From: Bacillus solimangrovi
GTDB lineage: Bacteria; Bacillota; Bacilli; Bacillales; Bacillaceae_N
NCBI RefSeq assembly: GCF_001742425.1
Contig: NZ_MJEH01000055.1
Span: forward strand, 1-64,000
Direction: 5' to 3'
Length of the DNA: 64,000 nt
Made by a program: the position numbers and the translations under genes. The notes below the pieces were generated by a model. It saw only the letters and a list, made by a program, of their open reading frames with translations. It ran no database searches and was not told the origin of the DNA. Positions 24,846-33,776 of the stretch are shown here, piece by piece (position 1 is the stretch's first letter; every line of letters begins with the position of its first letter).

Positions 24846-26537
24846 TTAAATTCTATACACTTTAAACATTCGCTCTATATTTTCTGACATTTCCGATAGT
24901 TCCTTACTCAGGTTAGTTAAACCACTTGTTGCTGAGCGTTGCTGATCAGTTGAAGCTGAAATCTCCTCTGTCGTTGCAGTCGCCTCTTCAGAAATCGCTG
25001 CAATCTCTTGAATTGTCGAGAGTGACTCATTTGTAATTTTCTTTATTTGTTCGCTTTCTTTCTTAATAATTTCTGTACCATTTGATAGTTGTTCAATTGA
25101 TTTCGTTATTTCAGAGAACATCACACCGTTCTCTTGAATTAAACCAACTCCAGTCAAAATTTCCTGGAAATTTTGCTCATTGTATTGAATAACATCATTT
25201 GTTTTCTCTAATATTTCCGTAATGTTATCATTAATATGATTAATTGATTCATCTGTTTGATTAGCTAACGACTGAACTTCACGTGCAACAACTGAAAAAC
25301 CTTTTCCTGCTTCACCAGCACGTGCAGCTTCAATTGAAGCATTCAAAGAAAGTAAATTAATTTGAGCCGAAATATCTTTAATAATTTTCACGATTGTAAC
25401 GATATTTTTTGATTTGTCTCCTAGTTCTTTTAATTGTTCTGAAGTATTCTTCCCTTGCTTTTGAATTTTCACCATCTGACTAGCAAGGTTTTCAGCCTGA
25501 TCTTTCCCTTCGGATGATAGATTATAAGTACTGTGAGCCAAAGAAACGATTTTCTCTATATTCTTATCCTCTACTGAAACAGAATCAGATACTTTTTGAA
25601 CTGTATTCGAAATTACTTCCATATGGCTAGATAATTCTTCAGAGCCTTGGGCGCTTTGGGTTGTTGCAGACGCTACTTGTTCAGCAACTTCATCTAAATT
25701 ACATGCTAAACTGTATAATTCACTACTTTTCGCTTCTGCTTCAGTGGCGTTTTGTCTCACATTTTGAATGTTATTACTCATATTTTGACGCATTAACTCA
25801 AAGTTATTTGCAAGCTTGCCTAGTTCATCATTTGTCTGTACCTCTATCTGTTCAGTTAAGTCTCCTGCCATGATCTTCTTAACTGCAGAAGCAATTGTAT
25901 TTATAGGTTTAGCAAAATAACTTCCTAACTTATAGGAAACGAAAACACCTATTAGAATTGAACTGATAACAAAGATACTACATAAAAACCATAGCTTTTC
26001 CTGCAGTTGTTGGATAAACGATGCGTCCATATCAATACCGAACAATGCATCCGTACCGTCAATTGGCTTAAATAAAGATTTATGTACACCAAAATCATCA
26101 CTATATATACTACTTACCACTACTTCTCCTGATTGAAGAGATTCTGTTTGCTCAGGTGTGAAAGGATATTCAACTAAATAATCCTCACTACCATTTAACG
26201 CAATAATTACTTCTTTATCATCTACTTCTCCGACTACATAGATGTATTCAATCCCTTTTCGCTCCTCTACAAACTGGTTCATTTTCATTACCAACTCTTC
26301 TTGTGAACGCTTGGACTGAATCGCTTCTTCAACTGCATCTTTATCTAAGTTTTCCTCAAATTCATTCATATGCATTGCTAATTTATCCTCAAACTGAGTA
26401 ATAACATGTTCATCAATAATAAACTTTGACGTAAAAAATAGGACAAAAGAAAATGCGATCGTAATAAGCAATAGTGGCACAACAATACCAATCATTAATC
26501 GATATCGGATCGAACGAAAAGATAGTTTCTTTAACAT
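24846..26537 (-). CDS. Methyl-accepting chemotaxis protein under c-di-GMP riboswitch control
   Basis: 563 aa from MLKKLSFRS, chosen for AAGGAG 9 bases upstream. Layout: TM1 at ~16-38, extracytoplasmic Cache-like sensor domain at ~40-180 (YVVGEVDDKEVIIALNGSED), TM2 at ~185-205, HAMP at ~205-260 (KPINTIASAVKKIMAGDLT), and a long cytoplasmic signalling coiled coil. The hairpin tip is SLNASIEAARAGEAGKGFSV VAREVQSLA, the CheA/CheW contact region. Glu/Gln pairs suit CheR/CheB adaptation. The extracytoplasmic ligand is not predictable. The leader carries a c-di-GMP-I aptamer, tying receptor synthesis to the motility/biofilm second messenger. Confidence 0.95.
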   Translation of the reverse strand: MLKKLSFRSIRYRLMIGIVVPLLLITIAFSFVLFFTSKFIIDEHVITQFEDKLAMHMNEFEENLDKDAVEEAIQSKRSQEELVMKMNQFVEERKGIEYIYVVGEVDDKEVIIALNGSEDYLVEYPFTPEQTESLQSGEVVVSSIYSDDFGVHKSLFKPIDGTDALFGIDMDASFIQQLQEKLWFLCSIFVISSILIGVFVSYKLGSYFAKPINTIASAVKKIMAGDLTEQIEVQTNDELGKLANNFELMRQNMSNNIQNVRQNATEAEAKSSELYSLACNLDEVAEQVASATTQSAQGSEELSSHMEVISNTVQKVSDSVSVEDKNIEKIVSLAHSTYNLSSEGKDQAENLASQMVKIQKQGKNTSEQLKELGDKSKNIVTIVKIIKDISAQINLLSLNASIEAARAGEAGKGFSVVAREVQSLANQTDESINHINDNITEILEKTNDVIQYNEQNFQEILTGVGLIQENGVMFSEITKSIEQLSNGTEIIKKESEQIKKITNESLSTIQEIAAISEEATATTEEISASTDQQRSATSGLTNLSKELSEMSENIERMFKVYRI

Positions 26538-26580
26538 GTAGGAGGACTCCTTCTCTTCTATGATAACTAAGTGGATAAAA

Positions 26581-26609
26581 TAAAAACTATTCCTAGCAAG
26601 AGGAATAGT
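26581..26609 (-). terminator. Riboswitch expression-platform terminator
   Basis: A 9-bp perfect stem (26586-26594 with 26601-26609, loop AGCAAG) is followed by a T run, 40 bases before the chemoreceptor start. It sits downstream of the c-di-GMP aptamer and probably makes read-through ligand-dependent. Confidence 0.78.
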
Positions 26610-26611
26610 CA

Positions 26612-26742
26612 GACGCAAAATAACAAGGAAATTTTATTAATTTCCTCATTATAATCGGTAACTCAGCCGTCATAACTATTAATAGCCGTAGACCTGAAGC
26701 TTTGCGTCCTTAACTTTCGATAAGTTTGCCTTTATCATCTAT
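26612..26742 (-). promoter_or_regulatory. c-di-GMP-I (GEMM-I) riboswitch
   Basis: The minus strand reads GATAAAGGCAAACTTATCGA, AAGTTAAGGACGCAAAGC, then a second helix and CGGCTGAGTTACCG. These are the conserved elements of the GEMM-I aptamer (26654-26742): the AAGGCAAAC segment, the GAAA-type tetraloop, GGACGCAAAGC and the closing ACCG. Downstream, UUUGCGUC (26619-26612) can pair over 8 bases with the aptamer's GACGCAAA (26708-26701). This is a plausible ligand-sensitive switch element, followed by the terminator at 26581. It controls the chemoreceptor gene. Confidence 0.9.
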
Positions 26743-26746
26743 TCAT

Positions 26747-27928
26747 TTATACAAGCATGGCACGTTTTTCGATTACAAACTGATTTAAATCAAGGTGTAA
26801 TAGACGCTCATTTTCATCCATATTCTCACTTTGATAAAACACGACTGCAAAAGTCTTATCATGTTGAGAAAAGATTGAACGATAATCTAATAACTCTGTA
26901 AATTGACTTCTGAATTGACGTTCATCTATAAAGTCAATCGCATGATAATCTAAATGTTGCGGAAGTTCTGCACAGAAAAAACTATAAATTCGATTGTCCT
27001 GTCGATCAACAACCTTATCCCAATCAGGTTTCGTTTGGTTTAACAAATGTTCATACATATTTTCTCCATAAGCATAAAAGCCTAAATCAGTTGTACCAAT
27101 TCCAGCAAAACGAAGTGGGTTCACTTCAATTGGTGCTAGATTACATTCATCGTCTAAACGAACCTCAATATGTAATGGGAAATTCTTAAGTGGCAACTTC
27201 TCGCCCAATCTATGAAGAAATGATTCAATCGCATCCTTCACCTCAAGGATAACTTGCCTACTAGTATAGTAAATTCTGTCACTGACATCATTTTCATTTG
27301 CAAACATTCGTTTAAACATATTTAAAATTACTGGCTCACCATTTGCATTATAATAAGCATCAATTGCATATTCGTCACCTTGTAACCATTTCTCAATAAT
27401 CAAGGTTTGGTTATCGACAACTGTTGACGTATAGTAACTGCTCGCCTTTTCAATATCTTTCTTTAAGACCGGAACCGTTTTGTACCAATCTTCAACACTA
27501 TTTAAACGGTGTACTCCAAAACTTGAATAACCTGCTGAAGGTTTAATAATGACTGGATATTGAATTACCGTAGGGTCGAATTGTTCAATTTCATTAAGCT
27601 TTACTTCCTTAAAAAACAAATTAGGAAAGAAGTCTTGAACGAGCCTTCGAAATGCTGCTTTATTCTTAAAAAGCTTCGCATATTTTAACGCATCTATATG
27701 TGGTTGCTTTTCCTCAAGAACTGTTAATACGCTCTCTGAATTTGTCAATAATAGCTGCTCTTTCATTAGTTTGATTTTAGAGAACCTATCATCAGGCATC
27801 ATATTTAACCCATTTTCAAATGGAATGAACACACCGTTCGACTTATGAACAGGAGTATTCGTTTTCGTTAATGTTTGTGCAAGTATTGGTGAAACATATG
27901 GGACGTCTACTAGTATCAATATTTTCAT
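26747..27928 (-). CDS. ATP-grasp family protein
   Basis: 393 aa, ATG with AGAGAGGAA. After an N-terminal domain (MKILILVDVPYVSPI) comes an ATP-grasp fold. It includes YPVIIKPSAGYSSFGVHRL (lysine plus flexible glycine loop), IIEKWLQGDEYAIDAYY (hinge) and PLHIEVRLDD..NLAPIEVNPLRFAGIG (Mg/ATP-binding Glu and Asn). The enzyme should form an acyl-phosphate and ligate it to an amine or thiol. The substrate is unknown; peptide-ligase-like members of this kind make dipeptides or modify peptides. The stop codon lies 5 bases before the riboswitch of the downstream gene, with no separate terminator, so read-through into the riboswitch is possible. Confidence 0.85.
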   Translation of the reverse strand: MKILILVDVPYVSPILAQTLTKTNTPVHKSNGVFIPFENGLNMMPDDRFSKIKLMKEQLLLTNSESVLTVLEEKQPHIDALKYAKLFKNKAAFRRLVQDFFPNLFFKEVKLNEIEQFDPTVIQYPVIIKPSAGYSSFGVHRLNSVEDWYKTVPVLKKDIEKASSYYTSTVVDNQTLIIEKWLQGDEYAIDAYYNANGEPVILNMFKRMFANENDVSDRIYYTSRQVILEVKDAIESFLHRLGEKLPLKNFPLHIEVRLDDECNLAPIEVNPLRFAGIGTTDLGFYAYGENMYEHLLNQTKPDWDKVVDRQDNRIYSFFCAELPQHLDYHAIDFIDERQFRSQFTELLDYRSIFSQHDKTFAVVFYQSENMDENERLLHLDLNQFVIEKRAMLV

Positions 27929-28064
27929 TTCCTCTCTTTTGTACTATTATCACACTATATATCGACAGAACATCGTATCTTTTAATGGCCTATTTTGGTA
28001 TTTTTTGTAGAGTTTTGTAGAATGTTATAGATTATATCTGCAAACAATATATAGGTCAATAGAG

Positions 28065-28103
28065 AAAAAAGCTAATGAATGTGATCACATTCATTAGCTT
28101 TTT
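28065..28103 (-). terminator. Terminator of plsC
   Basis: A perfect palindrome with arms of about 19 bases around GATC, flanked by A/T runs, lies directly past the plsC stop codon. It is symmetrical and so could act on either strand. Confidence 0.85.
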
Positions 28104-28105
28104 GG

Positions 28106-28675
28106 TCAAAACCGAAGCTTCTCAACCTCTGTTTTTAATTGTTTTGTTAACATTGTCGAATTATCAAATTCTCGAGGATTTATCGGCTTTCCAAACTTTA
28201 AGATTACTTTTGAGAAGGGACGGTACTTCCCCACTATTGCAGTTGGAATGATCACTGTTTTTGTTTTTATGGCAAAAGTAGCCGCTCCCTGATGAAATAC
28301 ACCAAGTTTCCCTGTCTTAATATTTTTCCCTTCTGGAAAAATTCCTAATACATCTCCTTTTTTTAATACTTTCAACGCACTTTTATAAGCACCAATGTCT
28401 GAAGTACCACGCTTAACAGGAAAAGCGCCTAATTGCATAATAATGCTACCTATAAAATCATATTTAAATAATTCTTCTTTAGCCATAAAATATACTTTGC
28501 GTTTCAGAAAGCATCCTATTAATGGAGGATCTAAGTTACTTGTATGATTAGAACAAATAAGGACTGCGCCAAGTTCAGGTATATTCTTATGCCCCTGTAC
28601 TTCTACCCGAAATAGAAATTTATATAGTAATTGAAGCGACACTTGTAATACCGTTCTTAACGAAAGTTTGTTCAT
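28106..28675 (-). CDS. plsC: 1-acyl-sn-glycerol-3-phosphate acyltransferase
   Basis: 189 aa, ATG with GAGGTGTTTGC. The PlsC fold is shown by the HX4D motif (ICSNHTSNLDPPLIG), the VYFMAKEELF segment, GAFPVKRG, the FPEGKNIKTGKLG motif that binds the glycerophosphate head, and VIIPTAIVG. The enzyme transfers an acyl group to the sn-2 position of lysophosphatidic acid, making phosphatidic acid at the inner membrane face. An N-terminal amphipathic or membrane-associated segment is present. Bacillaceae may carry several PlsC-like genes, so this could be an auxiliary copy. Confidence 0.93.
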   Translation of the reverse strand: MNKLSLRTVLQVSLQLLYKFLFRVEVQGHKNIPELGAVLICSNHTSNLDPPLIGCFLKRKVYFMAKEELFKYDFIGSIIMQLGAFPVKRGTSDIGAYKSALKVLKKGDVLGIFPEGKNIKTGKLGVFHQGAATFAIKTKTVIIPTAIVGKYRPFSKVILKFGKPINPREFDNSTMLTKQLKTEVEKLRF

Positions 28676-28981
28676 GCAAACACCTCACTTAAAAAATTGT
28701 CTTATTTGTTTAATTAGGGACAAATATTTAGACAATTCGTTAATCATAAGTAATAAAGTTTGTTCATGATAAAAACTAACTATACTAGAAAACATTCATA
28801 ACTTGTATGTCCACCAAATCATCAATCAATACTTAGCTTATTTTAAGTTACATACTCATTCTCCATTTTTTTAACTTTCAAATTGATTGACACTATCTTC
28901 TCTTTTCGATAATGTAATGGTTTGAATTACTAATGATATTTACATGCTTTTTGTATATCTACTAGGAGTTGAACACTAACG
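28676..28981. other. Divergent promoter region between plsC and the EamA gene
   Basis: This AT-rich 306-base region must carry two divergent promoters. I recognise no regulator site, ORF or RNA fold in it. Confidence 0.45.
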
Positions 28982-29851
28982 ATGAGTGATAAGAATAAAG
29001 GAATTGTTCTATTACTAATATCAGCCTTCGGTTTTGCGATGATGTCTACCTTCGTAAAGATTTCTGGAGATTTACCAACTATACAGAAGACATTGTTTCG
29101 AAACCTCATATCTGCAATCATTTCATTCGGGTTTGTCATGTATTATAAAGAACGACTATTTGGAAAGAGAGAAAATTTTAAGCTCTTACTACTGCGTTCA
29201 ACGTTAGGAACACTTGGAATCATCTTTTATTTCTATGCGATTGACCAACTCGTCTTATCAGATGCAGATATGTTAAATAAGCTTAGCCCATTTCTACTCA
29301 TACTCTTTTCAGCAATCTTTTTGAAGGAGAAAGCAGAAACATATCAAATTGTCGCAGTGCTTATTGCATTTTTGGGTAGCTTACTTATTATCAAACCTCA
29401 ATTTTCATTAGATACGGTCCCGTATATGGCTGGGTTAATGTCTTCAGTCTTCGCTGCTGGTGCTTATACATTATTACGAGTACTAGGAACTAAAGAAAAA
29501 TTTTATACCGTCGTTTTTTTCTTTTCGTTTTTCTCTACCGTTGTCCTGCTACCATTTGTCATTATCTTCTATGAGCCAATGACTTTACAACAATTATCTT
29601 TCCTTCTTTTAGCAGGCTTCTTTGCAACAATTGGACAGTTTGGAATTACGATGGCGTATAAGTTTGCACCTGCAAAAGAAATTTCTATCTTTTCTTATAC
29701 AAATATTATCTTCACAGCTATCATTAGCATTATTATATTTAATCAATCACCAGATGTTTTAAGTATTATTGGATATATCATTATTTTTGCCGCTTCTCTT
29801 TACATGTTCCTTATTAATAAGAAGGTAGCAGACAGAAAGAATTCAGGTTAA
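28982..29851 (+). CDS. EamA/DMT family transporter
   Basis: 289 aa, ATG with AGGAG at a long spacing. About ten hydrophobic helices in two homologous halves of five (EamA repeat, PF00892): GIVLLLISAFGFAMMSTFVK opens repeat 1 and PYMAGLMSSVFAAGAYTLLR opens repeat 2. The RALLG-like region after helix 2 (KTLFRNLISAII) and the conserved loop LSDADMLNKLSPFLLILFSA are typical drug/metabolite transporter features. The substrate (amino acid, metabolite or drug efflux) is not readable. Single gene followed by a terminator. Confidence 0.9.
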   Translation: MSDKNKGIVLLLISAFGFAMMSTFVKISGDLPTIQKTLFRNLISAIISFGFVMYYKERLFGKRENFKLLLLRSTLGTLGIIFYFYAIDQLVLSDADMLNKLSPFLLILFSAIFLKEKAETYQIVAVLIAFLGSLLIIKPQFSLDTVPYMAGLMSSVFAAGAYTLLRVLGTKEKFYTVVFFFSFFSTVVLLPFVIIFYEPMTLQQLSFLLLAGFFATIGQFGITMAYKFAPAKEISIFSYTNIIFTAIISIIIFNQSPDVLSIIGYIIIFAASLYMFLINKKVADRKNSG

Positions 29852-29873
29852 TGCTCACCTGAATTCTTTTTAT
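29836..29873 (+). terminator. Terminator of the EamA gene
   Basis: A 13-bp perfect stem (29836-29848 with 29857-29869) is followed by a T-rich run. It overlaps the stop codon. Confidence 0.88.
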
Positions 29874-29891
29874 TTATCGTCAATAACAACA

Positions 29892-30530
29892 TTAATTTAT
29901 TTTTAGAATTGTTCGAATGATTGGTGTAATCCCGCTCACGATGAATTCCACCGCAATAACCATTACAATTAAACCCATGATTCTCATCAAAATATTATTA
30001 CCTGTTTCACCAAGCCATTCATAAATTTTTGTCGAGTTTACAAGAATAATATATGTAATAAAGCAGACGAGAAAGACAGCTACTAATAATAAAATCTTCA
30101 TGTTCAAGTCAGTTGCTGAATCCATCATAATAATTGCATTTGTAATCGCACCTGGCCCACAGATCATCGGAATGGCTAATGGAGTAACTGAAATATCATT
30201 CGTATAGCTTTTTATCTCCTTCTCACTGATTTTCGATTTAACCAATCTTGCTTGAAGCATATCTTGACCAATTAAGAAAAAGACAACACCACCCACAACT
30301 TTTAAACTATCGATCGTAATTCCGAAAAACTTAAATAAAAGCTGACCCGTTAATGCAAACGTAATAAGCATAAAAAAAGCAACAATAGTCGCCTTCCTTG
30401 CTGTAGTCTTTTTCACTTCTTTGTCGAGATCTGCTGTCATCGTCAAATAAATTGGCATAACACCAAGAGGGTTTATTAATGTAAAAAAAGATGTAAATCC
30501 TAGTAACAAAAAAGACAAATACTCGTTCAT
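29892..30530 (-). CDS. MarC family integral membrane protein
   Basis: 212 aa from MNEYLSF, chosen for AAAGGAGGCTATT upstream rather than the longer open frame. Six hydrophobic helices with family landmarks FFTLINPLGVMPIYLTM near the N terminus, PLAIPMICGPGAITNAIIMM in the middle, and RIMGLIVMVIAVEFIVSGI at the end (UPF0056/MarC, PF01914). MarC was once linked to multiple antibiotic resistance, but that link was withdrawn and the transport function remains unknown. Single gene between divergent neighbours. Confidence 0.92.
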   Translation of the reverse strand: MNEYLSFLLLGFTSFFTLINPLGVMPIYLTMTADLDKEVKKTTARKATIVAFFMLITFALTGQLLFKFFGITIDSLKVVGGVVFFLIGQDMLQARLVKSKISEKEIKSYTNDISVTPLAIPMICGPGAITNAIIMMDSATDLNMKILLLVAVFLVCFITYIILVNSTKIYEWLGETGNNILMRIMGLIVMVIAVEFIVSGITPIIRTILKIN

Positions 30531-30618
30531 AATAGCCTCCTTTAAAATATTCAAATTTTCATGTAACATACAACTTTATTCTTATACGTATATGGATGAT
30601 AGCTAAAAACATATTCAT

Positions 30619-30658
30619 AAAAAACAACCTAGGAAAGAATCCTAGGTTATAATTTTTA
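30619..30658. terminator. Hairpin terminator beyond the YitT-like gene
   Basis: A 9-bp perfect stem (30626-30634 with 30640-30648) has T runs on both strands. The minus-strand gene it would serve ends nearly 200 bases upstream at 30842, so the unit has a long 3' UTR or the hairpin serves something unrecognised. Confidence 0.7.
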
Positions 30659-30841
30659 TTTAACAAGAACAATTGAAGATTAAGCCATATACAAAATAAT
30701 CCCTGTTGATAGTAATTTCAAATAATCGTTCTACGACTCTATGAGTAAGTTGTCATATCATTCTATGCTTTACCATTGTCAGTGAAGTTTGCACTGAATT
30801 GTTATTATTCCGTCATTTTTTATCAATGAGACAAGCATAGT

Positions 30842-31438
30842 TTACACCTCTAAACCCGCCTTAACTCTTATTCTCACTTTTCCAATAATGTCAATAATTC
30901 GTGTACTTACCCACTGCGAAAGAAGTGCAAAGAAAATGACTTGAACATTTACAACAAAGCCTGTCATTAACAAAATAATCGTATTAATCCAAAATAATAT
31001 TCGTCCTGCTGGTTTTTTACTAGCTTTTGAGATAATTAATGCTAAAATATCCATACCACCTGATGATGCACCTAAGCGAAACAAAATTCCTATACCTACA
31101 CCAAAAATAACAGATCCTACCGCTAAATCAAAAACAACACTGTTAATTGGCCCTTCTAGTGATAAATGACTAACGACAAAAGAAGTCACCGTAACACAAT
31201 AAATCGTCCAGATTGCACTTTGTTTCCCAAGCCACTTCACTGCGATAAATAACATGACAATATTTAACAACCAAAGTGTAGTTGCATGTGGAATATCAAA
31301 TAATGCGTTTAAGATAATACTAATACCAGCTGCTCCGCCTGAAGAAATAGCATGTGGAAAAAAAAACAAAGCCATTGCCAAGCCTTGAATCGCTGCGCCA
31401 ATAGTAAGACCGATTGCCTTGGTGTAGAAAATATTCAA
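30842..31438 (-). CDS. YitT/DUF161 family membrane protein
   Basis: 198 aa from TTG, preceded by AAGGGG at 8 bases. Five or six transmembrane helices with the repeated glycine-rich signature GGAAGISIILN and GIGILFRLGASSGGMDILALI, characteristic of the YitT family. Full-length YitT proteins carry a C-terminal cytoplasmic DUF2179 domain; this one ends after the last helix, so it is a short version. Function in the family is unknown. The gene stands alone. Confidence 0.85.
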   Translation of the reverse strand: MNIFYTKAIGLTIGAAIQGLAMALFFFPHAISSGGAAGISIILNALFDIPHATTLWLLNIVMLFIAVKWLGKQSAIWTIYCVTVTSFVVSHLSLEGPINSVVFDLAVGSVIFGVGIGILFRLGASSGGMDILALIISKASKKPAGRILFWINTIILLMTGFVVNVQVIFFALLSQWVSTRIIDIIGKVRIRVKAGLEV

Positions 31439-31582
31439 TTCAAAAACCCCTTATTGTTTCACTTATTTAATACTAAATAAGGTAACATATTGAAAGTTCA
31501 ATGAACAGTCTCTTTACTAAATAATTTTGCTGAAACATTATATATACTAAGACGTATTAATCATTAACAAGGAAAAAGGAAA

Positions 31583-32410
31583 GTGAGCGATTTACAAATG
31601 GAGTCAGAAAAATTTTTAAGAGAAGCATTACTTGAAATCGAAGAATGGGAAAAAGATCAAAAATCGATATGGTTTTGGGAAAAAATCGGACGTATTCCAT
31701 TCAAAATACTTGATAAGATTACTCCTAGTTTTATTCAAAAAAAAATCGGACTTATGTTAGATGAATTAGGAAATTTCATTCAAAATGGTGGAAACTATTT
31801 AACGAATGACAAGCTTATCATAAAGAATGTGGATAACCACTATCCAGACCAAAAAATTCAAAGTATCAACGATATACAACAAGTACCTCTTTCTGTTATG
31901 GATCATGTTAGTGAAGAATTAAAGAAAACAAGACGCAACGCTGCAACAGCACAAGGAGCGACAACAGGAATTGGTGGGATCTTCACCCTTGCAATCGATA
32001 TACCTATCTTACTTGGGATGACATTGAAAACATTACAAGAAATCGCGATCACTTACGGCTATGACCCAAGTGATCGAAAAGAAAGAATCTTCATCGTAAA
32101 ATGCTTACAATTCACATCAGCAGATATTGTTGGAAAACAAGCAATCTTAAATGAGCTTTCTTCATATTACAAAGAAGAAAACGAACCGAAAGAGATGATC
32201 GCTCAATTGCAAGGATGGCGTGAAGTCGTCTACAGCTATCGAGATAGCTTCGGCTGGAAGAAGCTCTTTCAAATGGTTCCTGTAGCAGGCATCATTTTTG
32301 GAGCCTTCACAAACCGATCAATGATGCATGATATTGCAGAAACGGGCATTATGCTTTACCGTAAGCGCAGAATTCATGAGCGACTTAATGACATGGCTAA
32401 AGAAGAATAA
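31583..32410 (+). CDS. EcsC family protein
   Basis: 275 aa from GTG with AAAGGAAA upstream (an ATG five codons later is an alternative). After a charged N terminus (LLEIEEWEKDQKSIWFWEKIGRIP) and a linker comes the EcsC domain (PF12787). It contains RNAATAQGATTGIGGIFTLAIDIPILLGMTLKTLQEIAITYGYDP and VPVAGIIFGAFTNRSMMHDIAETG. Two Gly-rich hydrophobic segments suggest membrane association. In B. subtilis ecsC is the third gene of the ecsAB ABC-transporter operon, but here it stands alone. The molecular function is not established. Confidence 0.88.
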   Translation: MSDLQMESEKFLREALLEIEEWEKDQKSIWFWEKIGRIPFKILDKITPSFIQKKIGLMLDELGNFIQNGGNYLTNDKLIIKNVDNHYPDQKIQSINDIQQVPLSVMDHVSEELKKTRRNAATAQGATTGIGGIFTLAIDIPILLGMTLKTLQEIAITYGYDPSDRKERIFIVKCLQFTSADIVGKQAILNELSSYYKEENEPKEMIAQLQGWREVVYSYRDSFGWKKLFQMVPVAGIIFGAFTNRSMMHDIAETGIMLYRKRRIHERLNDMAKEE

Positions 32411-32789
32411 TTAAATTTCAAATAACATGATAAGTAAGATTCTATTTACTTTAGTTAGCAAATACGCAATCTATATAAAATACAACATCTGTAATTAGAT
32501 TATGCCTACCCAAGTACCTATCAGTGGTGAATGATGTAATTCCCACTGATAGGTTTTCTAATTTATAGAAATATTTAAGTATTTCACGTCTTAAGGTCAA
32601 TATTTTACTATATTAGCCATTTGGATTTCATATCATATAAATAGTGTTATGTTTGTTCTTCCTTTGTTATAAAAAGTGATGGAATGACCTTTCTATTATT
32701 CACCCAACAATACTACCAACTTAATTCCGTTCATAATTTTAGAGTATATTATGTTAACCTTCGAATTTAAAATTATCGTCTATACTTAC
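32411..32789. other. Convergent intergenic region
   Basis: Apart from the EcsC terminator at 32516 this AT-rich stretch shows nothing I can support: no ribosome-bound ORF, repeat array or RNA fold. Confidence 0.45.
32516..32560 (+). terminator. Terminator of the EcsC gene
   Basis: A 12-bp perfect stem (32516-32527 with 32543-32554) is followed by TTTTCTAATTT. Confidence 0.8.
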
Positions 32790-33629
32790 TCATTTTATAT
32801 AAATCCCTTCTACCTTACTCTCCAGGTCGATTGCTGTTACAATTGCTTTAAATTGTCCACGCTCGTAAGAGACGACATACTTATTGGAAGCCTGATTAAA
32901 TCCACCTTTTGTAGGAATTGAACCGACAACGTCTACAAATTTTAATAATGTTAAATCATCTTCGATATGGTAATACATTAGTCCTGTAATCTTATCACTC
33001 TCTTTATCTTGACTTTTGTCTACAGTTGGTGAACAAGATACATCCTCAAGTATCATCGCATAACTACTACTCCCATCATATATATCAATTGGTTCACCGT
33101 ACTTCGCTTTCACTTCACCTACCGTTGGTGGGTCCACCATTGAGAATGGACATGTATTAAATGTACCTTCCTCTAAATAAGTTAAAAAGTTTTCGTCTAT
33201 CACTTTACCAACTATGACAACCGTTTCCTGTCCGTTTAACTTATAGCTTGCTATATTTTGCTCACCATCCCAATTGACAAGTCCTCCGAATGCTTCAGCT
33301 GCATTGCGTAGTGAAATTAACGTTCGTTCATTATGTATGAATGCAGGAGAATCGATTAACATCTTCTCTCCATTTTTCATTAAGAAGTGCTCACCAATTT
33401 GAATCTGCACGTCTTCCCCTTCTAATTTAGCAGTAATCGTTCTCGTGTCTTGGTCCCAACTCACATTTGCACCCATTGATTCAAATAAAGCACGCATCGG
33501 CACATAGATTCTACCTTCTTTTAGCACCGCTCCGTCTATCATAACCTTTGCACTTACTTCCTGTGGTGTATATGAAAATAATAGAATAGTTAACCCAATT
33601 AATAGAAAAAACCATGTATTTTTGTTCAT
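32790..33629 (-). CDS. Secreted protein with copper amine oxidase N-terminal-like (stalk) domain
   Basis: 279 aa from MNKNTWF, preceded by AAAGGGGGAATTGAG. A signal peptide (ends near VSA-K) is followed by the repeated beta-alpha units of PF07833: VMIDGAVLKEGRIYVPMRALFESMGANVSWDQDTRTITA and MLIDSPAFIHNERTLISLRNAAEAFGGLVNWDG. In Firmicutes this module is a surface or wall-associated domain and carries no oxidase activity itself. The C-terminal ~130 residues (CPFSMVDPPTVGEVKAKYGE onward) form a second domain I do not recognise. An extracellular structural or binding role is likely. Single gene. Confidence 0.82.
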   Translation of the reverse strand: MNKNTWFFLLIGLTILLFSYTPQEVSAKVMIDGAVLKEGRIYVPMRALFESMGANVSWDQDTRTITAKLEGEDVQIQIGEHFLMKNGEKMLIDSPAFIHNERTLISLRNAAEAFGGLVNWDGEQNIASYKLNGQETVVIVGKVIDENFLTYLEEGTFNTCPFSMVDPPTVGEVKAKYGEPIDIYDGSSSYAMILEDVSCSPTVDKSQDKESDKITGLMYYHIEDDLTLLKFVDVVGSIPTKGGFNQASNKYVVSYERGQFKAIVTAIDLESKVEGIYIK

Positions 33630-33776
33630 CTCAATTCCCCCTTTAATAGGGTATATGCAGAGCATTCACAAAACATGAATTAAATCTATTAATTTTTTCA
33701 AAAAAAATGTTTGTTTAAAAGATTCGATATAATATACCTTCTCTATTAAACAAACATGTTCATATTTTTATTAAAA

